A stretch of DNA of 64,000 nucleotides. It comes from an uncultured Bacilli bacterium (GTDB lineage: Bacteria > Bacillota_I > Bacilli_A > RFN20 > CAG-826). The notes beneath the pieces are model-generated. The model was not told the origin of the DNA, did not search any database, and worked only from the letters and a program-made list of their open reading frames with translations. This document shows, piece after piece, positions 8,239 through 16,855 of this stretch. The stretch's first letter is position 1. Each line of letters starts with the position of its first letter. Where the stretch lies: assembly GCA_944376605.1 (NCBI GenBank), contig CALWDE010000003.1:209746-273745 (forward strand), read 5' to 3'. Made by a program: the position numbers and the translations under genes.

Positions 8239-8404
8239 ACTCCCCATAAAAAGAGAGCAAAGAGATTGTAAAAAAGATAACAAAAAGGATAGCGCAAGTA
8301 AGAGCGCCAATCATCATCACTTCCCCCTCTCCAAAAAGAAATAAAGCAAGAGCAAGTAAGAAGAATATGCCACTCGAATAAGTGAAGACAACTGCCTTTT
8401 TCAT
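8222..8404 (-). CDS. Small two-helix membrane protein of unknown function
   Basis: A 60-aa protein starting MKKAVVFTYSSGIFFLLALAL, with two predicted membrane segments (about residues 6-24 and 28-50) and an acidic end. I do not recognise a family. A longer frame starts 45 nt upstream but would run through the terminator and the -10 box, so I take the ATG at 8404. TATAAT lies exactly 6 nt before this ATG and there is no Shine-Dalgarno, so it is likely leaderless. The perfect promoter placement supports a real gene. Confidence 0.6.
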   Translation of the reverse strand: MKKAVVFTYSSGIFFLLALALFLFGEGEVMMIGALTCAILFVIFFTISLLSFYGEFKDED

Positions 8405-8410
8405 GCTTTC

Positions 8411-8416
8411 ATTATA
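8411..8416 (-). promoter_or_regulatory. Extended -10 promoter of the small membrane gene
   Basis: TGTTATAAT (extended -10, minus strand), then GAAAGC and ATG. It starts directly after the U-run of the upstream terminator. Confidence 0.6.
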
Positions 8417-8418
8417 AC

Positions 8419-8439
8419 AAAAAGGCCCCATAAGGGGCC
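8419..8439 (-). terminator. Intrinsic terminator of the MsmK-type ATPase gene
   Basis: Minus strand GGCCCC-TTAT-GGGGCC followed by TTTTTG, 19 nt after the stop of the ATPase gene. Confidence 0.88.
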
Positions 8440-8457
8440 AAATAATCAAAGTCGAGA

Positions 8458-9798
8458 TTAATAAATTCTCTTCTCAGTAATAGGATCAAAGATGTGAGCC
8501 TTTTTGACATTAAAGATAATATCAAGTGTATCACCGAGTTTGATTTCTTTCACAAGAGGAATCTTCGCGACAAGGTCTCCTGTACCAAAGGTGGTATGAA
8601 TGTAATATTCATGGCCAAGAAGCTCAGCAACTTCAACTTTGACACTATAAGGAGCAACTCCGTAGCGTTCTTCTCTTTCTTTGTTTGCTTCATGGATATC
8701 TTCAGGACGTAAACCGAAGATCACATCGTGCTCACCAGTTAAGCAAGCTTGATATTTACTGATACGTTCTTCCGCAGCAGCAATCTTTTCGTCCACTTTT
8801 GGATCGTGGTGAACGGCATTTTCTGCTTGAAGTTCTTCCACAAGGGCTTGATCGGCAGCAATCTCTCTCTTATAGAACTCATCATGAGAAGCGCGAACAG
8901 CATCTGTTGTTTTTACTTCAAATGTTCTCTCACGGTCATGGAGAACAACCTTATCTCCCTTCCAAGTTGCTTTCATCATGTTCATAGCAGGAGAACCAAT
9001 GAAGGTTGCAACAAAGATGTTGGCAGGATTGTTATAAATTTCAATTGGAGAACCAATTTGTTGGATATAACCAAGTTTCATAACAACGATACGGGAAGCC
9101 ATGGTCATAGCTTCGGTTTGGTCGTGGGTAACATAAATTGTAGTAGCACCAAGCGCTTCATGAAGTTTGATAATTTCGGAACGCATTTGGACTCTTAATT
9201 TCGCGTCAAGGTTAGAAAGAGGTTCGTCCATTAAGAAGAGCTTAGCATTACGGACAATCGCTCTACCTAAAGCAACACGCTGACGCTGTCCACCAGAAAG
9301 AGCTTTTGGCTTACGGTCTAAATATTCTTCGATTTGTAAGATTTTAGCAGCGCGGTGAACACGGGTATCAATTTCTGCTCTTGGTAAATGACGAATCTTA
9401 AGACCGAAGGCCATATTATCGTAAACGGTCATATGAGGATAAAGCGCATAGCTTTGGAAGACCATCGCGATGTCTCTATCTTTTGGAGTAACATCATTCG
9501 AGTAGTTCCCATCGATATAAAGTTCGCCGTTGGTAATATCTTCAAGACCAGCAATCATACGGAGAGTTGTCGATTTACCACATCCAGAAGGACCGACAAA
9601 GACGATGAATTCATGCTTTTGAATGTCTAAATTGAAGTCGAAGACAGCTTGAACTCCATTGTCATAAATCTTATCCACATGACGAAGAGAAACGTAAGAC
9701 ATACTATTGGCGGATTCGTTCGCCTTTTTCTCTTCTTTTGGGGCAGCAGAAGTTGCCTTTTCTTCTACAACTTCACTCTTCTTTTTTAGTAATGGCAT
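8458..9798 (-). CDS. msmK: Sugar ABC transporter ATP-binding protein (MsmK/UgpC/MalK type), enlarged
   Basis: A carbohydrate-importer ATPase: Walker [10 protein letters not shown] at residues 69-77, signature LSGGQRQR, Walker [17 protein letters not shown], switch His in VTHDQTEAM, then a TOBE regulatory domain with FGLRPEDI. At 446 aa it is about 75 longer than usual. The extra comes from a ~32-residue Lys/Glu/Ala-rich N-terminal extension and a helical, probably coiled-coil insertion of about 55 residues in the TOBE part ([15 protein letters not shown]... region). No permease or binding protein is adjacent, as for MsmK-type ATPases shared by several importers. GGGAGG precedes the ATG; an operator-like site overlaps the promoter. 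Confidence 0.92.
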   Translation of the reverse strand: MPLLKKKSEVVEEKATSAAPKEEKKANESANSMSYVSLRHVDKIYDNGVQAVFDFNLDIQKHEFIVFVGPSGCGKSTTLRMIAGLEDITNGELYIDGNYSNDVTPKDRDIAMVFQSYALYPHMTVYDNMAFGLKIRHLPRAEIDTRVHRAAKILQIEEYLDRKPKALSGGQRQRVALGRAIVRNAKLFLMDEPLSNLDAKLRVQMRSEIIKLHEALGATTIYVTHDQTEAMTMASRIVVMKLGYIQQIGSPIEIYNNPANIFVATFIGSPAMNMMKATWKGDKVVLHDRERTFEVKTTDAVRASHDEFYKREIAADQALVEELQAENAVHHDPKVDEKIAAAEERISKYQACLTGEHDVIFGLRPEDIHEANKEREERYGVAPYSVKVEVAELLGHEYYIHTTFGTGDLVAKIPLVKEIKLGDTLDIIFNVKKAHIFDPITEKRIY

Positions 9799-9825
9799 AA
9801 AAGCCTCCCTTAATTAACTAGGGGG

Positions 9826-9852
9826 ATTATAGCAGGAATGTAAGCGCTGTCT
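9826..9852 (-). promoter_or_regulatory. Promoter with LacI/CcpA-type operator upstream of msmK
   Basis: On the minus strand an extended -10 TGCTATAAT (ATTATA at 9826-9831) is preceded by 7 nt and then the site read on the plus strand as TGTAAGCGCTGTCT (9839-9852), which matches the cre consensus TGWNANCGNTNWCA at all but the last base. The site covers the -35 region, so a bound regulator should repress. Confidence 0.7.
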
Positions 9853-9868
9853 TGTGCATTACGCACAA
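9852..9868. repeat. Inverted repeat next to the msmK operator
   Basis: TTGTGC-ATTAC-GCACAA is a perfect 6-bp inverted repeat upstream of the msmK promoter. No U-run follows on the minus strand, so it is more likely a second protein-binding site than a terminator. Confidence 0.4.
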
Positions 9869-9907
9869 AAAGATAAAATAAGTAGAATGCCTCTCATCTT
9901 TTCTCAT

Positions 9908-10471
9908 TTAATGGCGGCCATAATGGAGATAAAGTTCAAAGAAAAGCGCATCGTGATAATCATGTAAATCGAGCCCTGTTTTTTCCCGAAAAGCGTTAAG
10001 GCGATATAAAAGAGTGTTTCGGTGGATGTATAAAGCTTCCGAAGCGTAGTCTCCTCTTTGTCCTGCTCTTAAAAACTCTTCTCCTGTTTTGATTAATTCA
10101 TAATCAAGTCCTTGAAAAGGAAAACGTAGCTCAGAAAGCAAAGAAAAATCGCCAAAAGAAAATGCTTTAAATAGTAAATCAGAAGGGTAGCTGATCTTCC
10201 CTGGCAAAAAGGTCAATGCGCCAGGTAAAAACCGAGGTAAAAAAGGGTTATTCTCTCCGCCTATCACTCCCGCTAAAGAGAAAGAGAGATCTTCACAAAA
10301 AGCAGGAAAAGAAGTAATAAAACGCATGCTCTCTTTTCTCTCTAATAACAGAGAAGCGCCTTCTAAAGAAGAAGTAAAAGACTCTTCAGAAATATGAGAA
10401 GCCTTTAAAAAAGACAAAAAAGCAGTTTTAGGAAAAGAAGTAGAGGAACTTTTAAGAAATATCTTGTCCAT
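9908..10471 (-). CDS. PucR/CdaR-type helix-turn-helix protein
   Basis: 187 aa. The last ~55 residues (FLRAGQRGDYASEALYIHRNTLLYRLNAFREKTGLDLHD) match the PucR C-terminal HTH, found in CdaR/PucR regulators that respond to small molecules. The first 130 residues have no recognisable GGDEF or PucR domain and look like a reduced sensor part. The ATG overlaps the TAA of the alpha-glucosidase gene (TAATG), so the two are co-translated. A regulator of sugar use is the obvious idea but is inference. Confidence 0.75.
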   Translation of the reverse strand: MDKIFLKSSSTSFPKTAFLSFLKASHISEESFTSSLEGASLLLERKESMRFITSFPAFCEDLSFSLAGVIGGENNPFLPRFLPGALTFLPGKISYPSDLLFKAFSFGDFSLLSELRFPFQGLDYELIKTGEEFLRAGQRGDYASEALYIHRNTLLYRLNAFREKTGLDLHDYHDALFFELYLHYGRH

Positions 10472-12183
10472 TATTTCACCACAAGAAGATAGCTTTCAAA
10501 TGGGCGAAGCGTTAACACGTGATTAGAAAGAAGCACTCCGTCATAGTTATGAAGTAAAACGTCCGCAATTTGGAAATTAAAAGTAAAGTAAACTTGATAA
10601 GGACGCATATTAGTAATCACCATAATCGTGGTATATCCGCGATGCAAATAGGAAATAACATCTTGATGATTCCAGTCAATCCATTCTAACTGAGAATTTT
10701 GCACCAAATTGTTGTAATAAGTGTTCTTTCTAAGCGCTATCGCAGAACGATAGAAATTTAAGACGCTATAAGGATCATCATGTTCTACTTTCGCGTTATA
10801 ACCAGCTAAATAATCTTTTGTATAAGGCAAAAGAGGTTTCACTTCGCTAAAGCCGCCATAAGGAGAACTATCCCAAGAAAGCGGTGTTCTGGCATTCATT
10901 CTCGCTGCGCGGCGTAAGAAAGATAAAATTTGTTCGTCGCTATAACCGGCTTTTCTATAAGAAGTAATCGAATCAGCAGTGCCTACATCAGCAGCAAAAT
11001 CCTCGATGCTGCCTTCAATTAAATTATCCATAGCAAGCTCTTCCCCTTGATAAAGGAAGGGGGTGCCATAAAGGAAAAGAAGAGTTAAGGCCAAAGCTTT
11101 TGCGGATTCTTTTCGATATATTCTTGAACCATACTGCGCCAAAAGGCGAGGATGATCGTGATTACACCAATATAGAGGCATATCGCAGCTGTTATGACAA
11201 GCATCGTACCAGCGTGTGAAATTATGTTTTAACTGCATCACATCCGTGACAATTTCTTCGTCTTTTTTCCCAATAGAGCCGAAATTTCCATTATTCCAAA
11301 CAGTATCAAAATTAAAAAGTAAGTCCAAAGGTCCACTTAAGCGGTCCGCTAACGCTTTTCCTTCATAAGGCTGAACAGAACCGCCCACCTCACCAATTAA
11401 TAAAACGCTTCTTCCCTTTAAAGCTTTCTCGCGGAACTCTTCTAAATAGTGGAATAGTTCCGGACGATTCGAAAATTTAGAAGGATCTAAAACAAATCCG
11501 TCCCCGTCTTCATCATATAAATCAGAATCGGTAAAACTTAAATCTTTTGCTAAATGAGCAACAGCGTCAAGCCGGAAGCCGTCCACACCAAGTTTAATAT
11601 AGAAATCAGCAATTTCCGCATATAGTTCCCGCACTTTGGGGTTACTCCAGTCCACATCAGGCATTCCGCTTCCAAAAGCGTGAAAATAAAATTCATCGCT
11701 TCCTTCTACCTTTTCCCAACAAGAAGGAGTGAAGAAGCTTCCCCAGTTAGTAGGAGGAAGAAGTTTATCTCCCACCATTTTGCCTTTGCGGAAAATATAG
11801 TAACTTCTCTCTTCCGAAGAAGGATCAGCAAGTGCTTTTTGAAACCAAGGATGCTCTTTAGAAGTGTGATTTAAGACAAGGTCTAAAAGAATACGGATGT
11901 TGCGTTCATGCGCTTCACTAAGGAGTAATTTTAAATCCTCTAATGAGCCAAAACGCGGATTAATTGCATAATAGTCAGAGACATCATAACCATTATCTTC
12001 CATTGGGGAGGCAAAAATAGGACAAATCCATAGCATCCCTACTCCTAAATCCTTTAAATAATCAAGTTTAGAAATAAGGCCTTTTAAATCCCCTATTCCG
12101 TCCCCATTTCCATCTTTAAAAGCTTCTGGATAGACAATGTAACCGACTTCGTTCCGCCACCAGCGATCCGAGTTTTTTTCCAT
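10471..12183 (-). CDS. GH13 alpha-glucosidase (oligo-1,6-glucosidase type)
   Basis: 570 aa from the ATG at 12183, chosen because GGAGG precedes it; an in-frame ATG at 12216 lies within the -10 region. GH13 motifs are present: LDLVLNHTSKEHPWF, GFRLDAVAHL with the nucleophile Asp, LIGEVGG with the acid/base Glu, and CNHDHPRLL with the transition-state Asp. The layout resembles intracellular oligo-1,6-glucosidase, trehalose-6-phosphate hydrolase and sucrose isomerase relatives (Bacillus MalL-like). There is no signal peptide, so it acts in the cytoplasm on imported oligosaccharides. Exact linkage specificity cannot be read here. Confidence 0.93.
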   Translation of the reverse strand: MEKNSDRWWRNEVGYIVYPEAFKDGNGDGIGDLKGLISKLDYLKDLGVGMLWICPIFASPMEDNGYDVSDYYAINPRFGSLEDLKLLLSEAHERNIRILLDLVLNHTSKEHPWFQKALADPSSEERSYYIFRKGKMVGDKLLPPTNWGSFFTPSCWEKVEGSDEFYFHAFGSGMPDVDWSNPKVRELYAEIADFYIKLGVDGFRLDAVAHLAKDLSFTDSDLYDEDGDGFVLDPSKFSNRPELFHYLEEFREKALKGRSVLLIGEVGGSVQPYEGKALADRLSGPLDLLFNFDTVWNNGNFGSIGKKDEEIVTDVMQLKHNFTRWYDACHNSCDMPLYWCNHDHPRLLAQYGSRIYRKESAKALALTLLFLYGTPFLYQGEELAMDNLIEGSIEDFAADVGTADSITSYRKAGYSDEQILSFLRRAARMNARTPLSWDSSPYGGFSEVKPLLPYTKDYLAGYNAKVEHDDPYSVLNFYRSAIALRKNTYYNNLVQNSQLEWIDWNHQDVISYLHRGYTTIMVITNMRPYQVYFTFNFQIADVLLHNYDGVLLSNHVLTLRPFESYLLVVK

Positions 12184-12214
12184 AAGGATGCCTCCGAACT
12201 CGCCCCCTATCGGC

Positions 12215-12241
12215 ATTATAGAACGAATGAAAGCGCTTCGA
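12215..12241 (-). promoter_or_regulatory. Promoter with LacI/CcpA-type operator upstream of the alpha-glucosidase
   Basis: Minus-strand TATAAT (ATTATA at 12215-12220), a 7-nt gap, then TGAAAGCGCTTCGA (12228-12241, plus strand), a cre/LacI-type palindrome with two mismatches. The spacing to the -10 box is identical to that at msmK. Confidence 0.65.
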
Positions 12242-12298
12242 GAAGCCTTTCTCTTTCTTTTCTTTCTTTCCTCATAGATAAAGAGAAAAGCTCCGCCC

Positions 12299-12304
12299 TA
12301 TAAT
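12299..12304 (+). promoter_or_regulatory. -10 box of the ABC exporter operon, 6 nt from the ATG
   Basis: TATAAT then GAAGTT then the ATG at 12311; no Shine-Dalgarno is possible in between. Leaderless start suggested. Confidence 0.6.
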
Positions 12305-12310
12305 GAAGTT

Positions 12311-14107
12311 ATGAAGCGCCTCTTCTTAACATGCAAAAAACTTACAGAAGGTAGACATCTCGCTTATCTTTTGCAGCTTTTTATTCAAATTGTTCAAGTG
12401 TTTTTTTCTACCTTTTCCATCTTCTTAACTAAAGTCCTCATTGATGCTATTCAAGGAATGACTGAATTAGAAAAAGCCGATGCGTTCGAAAGTTTTGTCA
12501 TTTTTCTCATCACGGGAGGACGCGGAAATGAATTTTTGATGGAGAACAGAATCACTGTGCTCCCTGTGGCGCTTGTTATTTCTACCTTAATTACAGCTTT
12601 ACTTTCTTTTGCCCGCATGAGTTTACGTAGTTACGCAATCGCTTATATGAATGGGGCTATGCAGCGCACTTTGTTTACCCATCTAACTGCAGTGGACTAT
12701 CCTTTTTATAAGACACACGATGGCGGAGATTTAATTCAAACTTGCACACGCGATGTTGATGTTTTACGCCGCTTTATGATTGGTGATGTTAGTAACTTCA
12801 ACTACTCTTTTTGGACTCTCCTATTTGTCTCAGCCATTTTATTTAATATGTCTTATGAACTCGCCTTAGCGTGTCTTGGCCTTCTTCCTGTCATGCTGCT
12901 TTATAGTTTCTTCCTTATGAAAAAGGTAAGAAGACTCTACCGTGCAACGGATGATTCAGAAGGAAGAATGACAGAAAGAATCAATGAGAATTTAGCGAGT
13001 GTGCGTTTAGTTCGCGCTTATGGAAGTGAGAAAAAAGAATGCGAAAATTTTGAGCGTTATCTTGATGATTACGCGGAGAAATTCACCAAATGGAGAAGGT
13101 GGTCTTCTTTCTTTTTTGCTTCGGGTGATATTTTTGCTTTTGGCAGTAATGCTTTAGCCTTAGGAGTAGGAGTTTACTTAGCCTATTTAGGAAAAGTTAA
13201 CGCGTCGACGATTGTTGTGTCCTTCCTTTTCGTTAATATGATTGTTTGGCCACTTCGTCAATGCGCTACAAGTTTATCCAATATGGGACAATATCTTGCT
13301 TCTAGCGACCGTTTAAGAGTGATCTTAGACGCTCAAGAAGAAGATAGAGAATCAGGAATTACAGACGAGATTCGCGGTGATATTACTTTTGAGCATGTTT
13401 CTTTCCATTATGAAAATGATGAGAAAAACGCGCTTAATGACGTTTCTTTCCATATTCCTGCAGGTTCCACTGTGGCGATTATGGGCAAGACGGGATCAGG
13501 AAAAAGTACGCTATCTCTTCTTCTTACCCGCTTATATGAGCCCACAAGCGGACAAATTCTTTTAGACGATAAGCCGCTTTCTTCCTATCAGAAGAAACAT
13601 TTAAGAAAAGAAATTGTTCCTGTTTTACAAGATCCTTTTCTTTTTAGTAAAACGATTGAAGAAAATATTCTTTTAGCGAGAAAAGAGGCAAGTAGAGAAG
13701 AGTTATATCAAGCGGCAAGAACCGCTTCCATTGATGATACCATCCGCTCTCTTAAAGAAGGTTATGCTACGCCAGTTGGTGAAAAGGGAATGTCTTTATC
13801 AGGCGGACAAAAGCAAAGAGTAGCCATGGCAAGAACGCTGATTACTGACGCCCATGTCTACATTTTTGATGATTCTCTTTCTGCTGTGGATACAGAAACT
13901 GACCGAAAAATTAGAGCAAATTTAAGAAAAAAGAAAGGCGATTCTACCATCTTTATTATCACTCACCGCGTTGCTACCGCCCAAGACGCTGATCTTATTC
14001 TTGTTTTAGAAGACGGAAAGTTAACTGAAATGGGAACACACGAAGAGTTATTAGAAAAACCAGGTTTATATCAGCGTATCGCGGAAATTCAAAGGAGGAT
14101 GGCTTAA
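12311..14107 (+). CDS. ABC exporter half-transporter, subunit with degenerate catalytic site
   Basis: 598 aa: a six-helix exporter membrane domain (about residues 15-320) followed by a nucleotide-binding domain with Walker A GKTGSGKST, signature LSGGQKQR and Walker B VYIFDDSLSAVD. The residue after the Walker B Asp is Asp, not the catalytic Glu. That is the usual mark of the non-hydrolysing site in heterodimeric exporters such as BmrCD, LmrCD and TM287/288. The partner gene starts 1 nt after its stop. Substrate could be a drug, lipid or peptide; nothing in the context decides. Confidence 0.92.
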   Translation: MKRLFLTCKKLTEGRHLAYLLQLFIQIVQVFFSTFSIFLTKVLIDAIQGMTELEKADAFESFVIFLITGGRGNEFLMENRITVLPVALVISTLITALLSFARMSLRSYAIAYMNGAMQRTLFTHLTAVDYPFYKTHDGGDLIQTCTRDVDVLRRFMIGDVSNFNYSFWTLLFVSAILFNMSYELALACLGLLPVMLLYSFFLMKKVRRLYRATDDSEGRMTERINENLASVRLVRAYGSEKKECENFERYLDDYAEKFTKWRRWSSFFFASGDIFAFGSNALALGVGVYLAYLGKVNASTIVVSFLFVNMIVWPLRQCATSLSNMGQYLASSDRLRVILDAQEEDRESGITDEIRGDITFEHVSFHYENDEKNALNDVSFHIPAGSTVAIMGKTGSGKSTLSLLLTRLYEPTSGQILLDDKPLSSYQKKHLRKEIVPVLQDPFLFSKTIEENILLARKEASREELYQAARTASIDDTIRSLKEGYATPVGEKGMSLSGGQKQRVAMARTLITDAHVYIFDDSLSAVDTETDRKIRANLRKKKGDSTIFIITHRVATAQDADLILVLEDGKLTEMGTHEELLEKPGLYQRIAEIQRRMA

Positions 14108-14108
14108 T

Positions 14109-16052
14109 ATGAAAAACGTTGAAGAAGCGCTTCCTGAGAAAGTTAATCTAAAAATTTGGCTCAAAATTGGCAAATACGCCTTACGTTATTGGCCCATTAT
14201 TCTTCTTACCATTTTTGCGATGCTTGTCACTTCTTGGTATGACTCTGCTCTTGTCCCTACCTTAAATGCCTCTGTCATTGAAAGCACAAGCGCTTTTGCT
14301 ACTCTTCCTCTAGAAGGAAACGTAATAGATGTTCCCTTACGTTTAACTTTCATTGAAGGAATTTTAGAATTCTCAATTCCGTTTTGGGGTTTTTTACTTC
14401 TTGAGGTAACGGCAATTTTATTAAGAAGCGTTGCTGTTTTTACAAACTTCTATTTCTCAAACATTCTTTCTATGCGCATCATGACCGATTTAAGGCGGGA
14501 CTGCTTTAAAAAGGTGCAGCAGCTTTCCTTCTCCTACTTTGACCGCGTCAATTCAGGCTGGTTAATTGCTAGAATGAATAACGATACAGCTTCTCTTGGC
14601 GATACCCTTTCTCAGCAAATCTTGCAAATATTCTGGTCTATTTTTGACATTTTATTTACGTTAGTATCGATGTTTAGTCGTTCGTGGATTTTCGCCTTAA
14701 TTGTTTTAGCGTCCACTCCATTTGTCATGGTGCTTGTTCCCCTTTTACAAAAGCTGCTTCTTGTAAGATGGCGAAAAGCGAGAAACGCCTATTCTTATTT
14801 TGTAGGCTGGTTAGCAGAAGTTATTAATGGCTCCAAAACCATCCGCACATTAGCCATAGAGGAAGAAGTGAGCCAAGAAGCGGAAGGCATTATTTCTGAT
14901 GTTGAGCAAAAACGCTTTAAGGCAAGCCGCGTGAATGCTTATTTAACTCCTTCTTTGCAGCTTCTTTCCGGTATTACAACTGCAATTGTTGTTTTAAGCG
15001 GCATTTTTATGATTCAGGGTGGAGGAGACGAAGAAACCATTATTGCCTTAAGTGCGACAATTGTTTTATTTATTTCCTTTGTCGGCAATATTTATAACCC
15101 CTTGCAGTCTTTTTCGGAATTAGCAAGTGAAATCATGGCCTCGCAGGCAGGCGCAGAAAAGGTAGGGCAACTTCTTGATGAGGTTCCAGAGGTGCAAGAC
15201 CGGGATGAAATTGTGGAGCGCTTTGGCACATCTCTTGCGCCAAAAGAAGAAGAATATTCTCCTTTAAATGGCACGATTGATTTTAAAGAAGTGTCTTTCC
15301 ATTACGCAAACGGCATTGAAGTCATTCATCCTTTATCGCTCCACATTGAAGCAGGAACTTCCCTTGCTATTGTGGGAGAAACTGGTTCTGGAAAAACAAC
15401 TTTAGTGAATTTGCTTTGCCGCTTTTATGAACCTACAGGAGGAGACATTTTATTAGACGGAGTCTCTTATCGCGACAGATCTTTGCACTGGCTACATTCT
15501 AATATTGGTTATGTTCAGCAGTCCCCTTTCGCTTTTAAAGGTACTTATTTTGAAAATATTGCCTATGGCAAAGAAGATGCAACGTTAAAAGAGGTTAGAG
15601 AGGCAGCCAAAATTGTAGGTATTGATGATGAAATCATGTCTTTAAAAGATGGATACAATACTTATTTAGAAGAGGGTGGAGGTTCTCTCTCACAGGGGCA
15701 AAAGCAGCTTCTCTCTTTTGCGCGTGCTTTGGTGAGAAATCCGTCTATTTTGATTTTAGATGAAGCGACTAGTTCCATAGATACCGAAACAGAAGCACTT
15801 GTCCAAAACGCTTTACTGAAGTTACTCAAAGGCAGAACATCTATCTCGATTGCTCACCGTTTATCTACCATTGTCCATTGTGACAGGATTTTAGTCATGC
15901 AGGAAGGAAGTATTATCGAAGAAGGGAATCACAAGCAGCTCATGCAAAAGAAAGGTTATTACTACCAGCTTTATATGAATCAGTTCCGTGATTTAGATAT
16001 TGGAGAGCAAGTGAAAACCTACGAAAGTCAAATTGAGGGAGAGAAATATTAA
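14109..16052 (+). CDS. ABC exporter half-transporter, catalytically complete subunit
   Basis: 647 aa: membrane domain (about residues 20-350, with an extended loop after the first helix), then an ATPase domain with Walker A GETGSGKTT, Walker B LILDEATSSIDT (catalytic Glu present) and switch His in IAHRLST. Its signature is LSQGQKQ rather than LSGGQ. Since each composite site uses the signature of the other subunit, the altered LSQGQ faces the Walker A of the first subunit, again fitting an asymmetric heterodimer with one degenerate site. Preceded by AGGAGG. Its 3' end overlaps the convergent XRE gene by 4 bp. Confidence 0.92.
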   Translation: MKNVEEALPEKVNLKIWLKIGKYALRYWPIILLTIFAMLVTSWYDSALVPTLNASVIESTSAFATLPLEGNVIDVPLRLTFIEGILEFSIPFWGFLLLEVTAILLRSVAVFTNFYFSNILSMRIMTDLRRDCFKKVQQLSFSYFDRVNSGWLIARMNNDTASLGDTLSQQILQIFWSIFDILFTLVSMFSRSWIFALIVLASTPFVMVLVPLLQKLLLVRWRKARNAYSYFVGWLAEVINGSKTIRTLAIEEEVSQEAEGIISDVEQKRFKASRVNAYLTPSLQLLSGITTAIVVLSGIFMIQGGGDEETIIALSATIVLFISFVGNIYNPLQSFSELASEIMASQAGAEKVGQLLDEVPEVQDRDEIVERFGTSLAPKEEEYSPLNGTIDFKEVSFHYANGIEVIHPLSLHIEAGTSLAIVGETGSGKTTLVNLLCRFYEPTGGDILLDGVSYRDRSLHWLHSNIGYVQQSPFAFKGTYFENIAYGKEDATLKEVREAAKIVGIDDEIMSLKDGYNTYLEEGGGSLSQGQKQLLSFARALVRNPSILILDEATSSIDTETEALVQNALLKLLKGRTSISIAHRLSTIVHCDRILVMQEGSIIEEGNHKQLMQKKGYYYQLYMNQFRDLDIGEQVKTYESQIEGEKY

Positions 16053-16291
16053 AAAGCTTCTTCCTCAATTCCTAAAAGTAAAAAATCCATCGTTACTTCA
16101 AATAAGTTACCAATTTGTAAAATAGAGAGTAAATCGGGATAGCCGTGTCCACACTCCCATTTGGAAACCGCTTTGTCAGACACACTTAAACGCGAAGCAA
16201 GCTCAGCCTGAGTCCAGCCTTTTTTTACACGTAAAGTACGTATTCTTTGACCAAATGTGTTTAACGCACGAGCGGATTCCTCATATGTCAT
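16049..16291 (-). CDS. XRE-family helix-turn-helix regulator
   Basis: 80 aa from the ATG at 16291 (MTYEESARALNTFGQRIR); an upstream in-frame start at 16363 is possible but adds residues not typical of the family. The HTH reads LRVKKGWTQAELASRLSVSDKAVSKWECGHGYPD, a standard Cro/CI fold. No effector domain. It is convergent with the ABC exporter operon, overlapping its end by 4 bp; whether it regulates the exporter is unknown. Confidence 0.85.
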   Translation of the reverse strand: MTYEESARALNTFGQRIRTLRVKKGWTQAELASRLSVSDKAVSKWECGHGYPDLLSILQIGNLFEVTMDFLLLGIEEEAF

Positions 16292-16373
16292 GCCATTATT
16301 TATGGGGGTAAAACCGTTCTTGTTTATCCACAATTCGTAGATAACATTCCTTACAAAGGACAAGAAAGAAAAC

Positions 16374-16394
16374 AGTTCCGATAAAATCGGAACT
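16374..16394. terminator. Bidirectional terminator hairpin
   Basis: AGTTCCGAT-AAA-ATCGGAACT, a perfect 9-bp stem, with TTTTTC on the plus side and GTTTTC on the minus side. It follows the end of the minus-strand glycogen operon at 16427 and can also stop readthrough from the exporter operon. Confidence 0.8.
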
Positions 16395-16426
16395 TTTTCA
16401 TTTTTTAAAATTCGAAAAATTTTCTA

Positions 16427-16855
16427 CTAAAGTTCGGCGCTATAAAAGTGTGCTTCCACAAAAAGTAAGATTAAAGGTACAGCAGACGGGATTAAAGAGC
16501 AAAGAAAAGAGATGGTCGACTGAAAGTAATAACAGCAAATTCCATACGCTACAGCAAGGAAAATATAGGCAATGTAAGTCCAAAAAGAATACTTATCGCG
16601 ATGCTCAATCTTCTTATCTAGAAGAGAGAATAGACGGATGATGCCGCATAGCACCATCGCTCCCCCAAGCGTAAATAAAGTAACAGGCTGCGTGATATCC
16701 GAAAAAGAAGAGAGATAGCTATATAAAGGAACTGTTGTGCCAATCTCTTCCCCACTAGCAATGCCAAAGTATCCCGGTATTGCAAAAAGAAGAAAGGGCA
16801 TAATGGCAAGCACGGTGCCAGTTAATAAGGAATACTGAATTTTCGTTAACTTCAT
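16427..16855 (-). CDS. Four-helix membrane protein of unknown function
   Basis: 142 aa with four hydrophobic segments (about residues 9-30, 54-75, 88-110, 113-136) and short polar loops; no family recognised. Its ATG overlaps the TAA of the dUTPase gene (TAATG), so it is the last gene of the glgB-glgP-dut operon and is translationally coupled. The terminator at 16374-16394 follows. Confidence 0.7.
   Translation of the reverse strand: MKLTKIQYSLLTGTVLAIMPFLLFAIPGYFGIASGEEIGTTVPLYSYLSSFSDITQPVTLFTLGGAMVLCGIIRLFSLLDKKIEHRDKYSFWTYIAYIFLAVAYGICCYYFQSTISFLCSLIPSAVPLILLFVEAHFYSAEL

Noticed and set aside
8749..9198. 149-aa plus-strand frame within msmK
   Set aside because: Exactly antisense to the conserved ATPase; composition is a shadow of the real frame.
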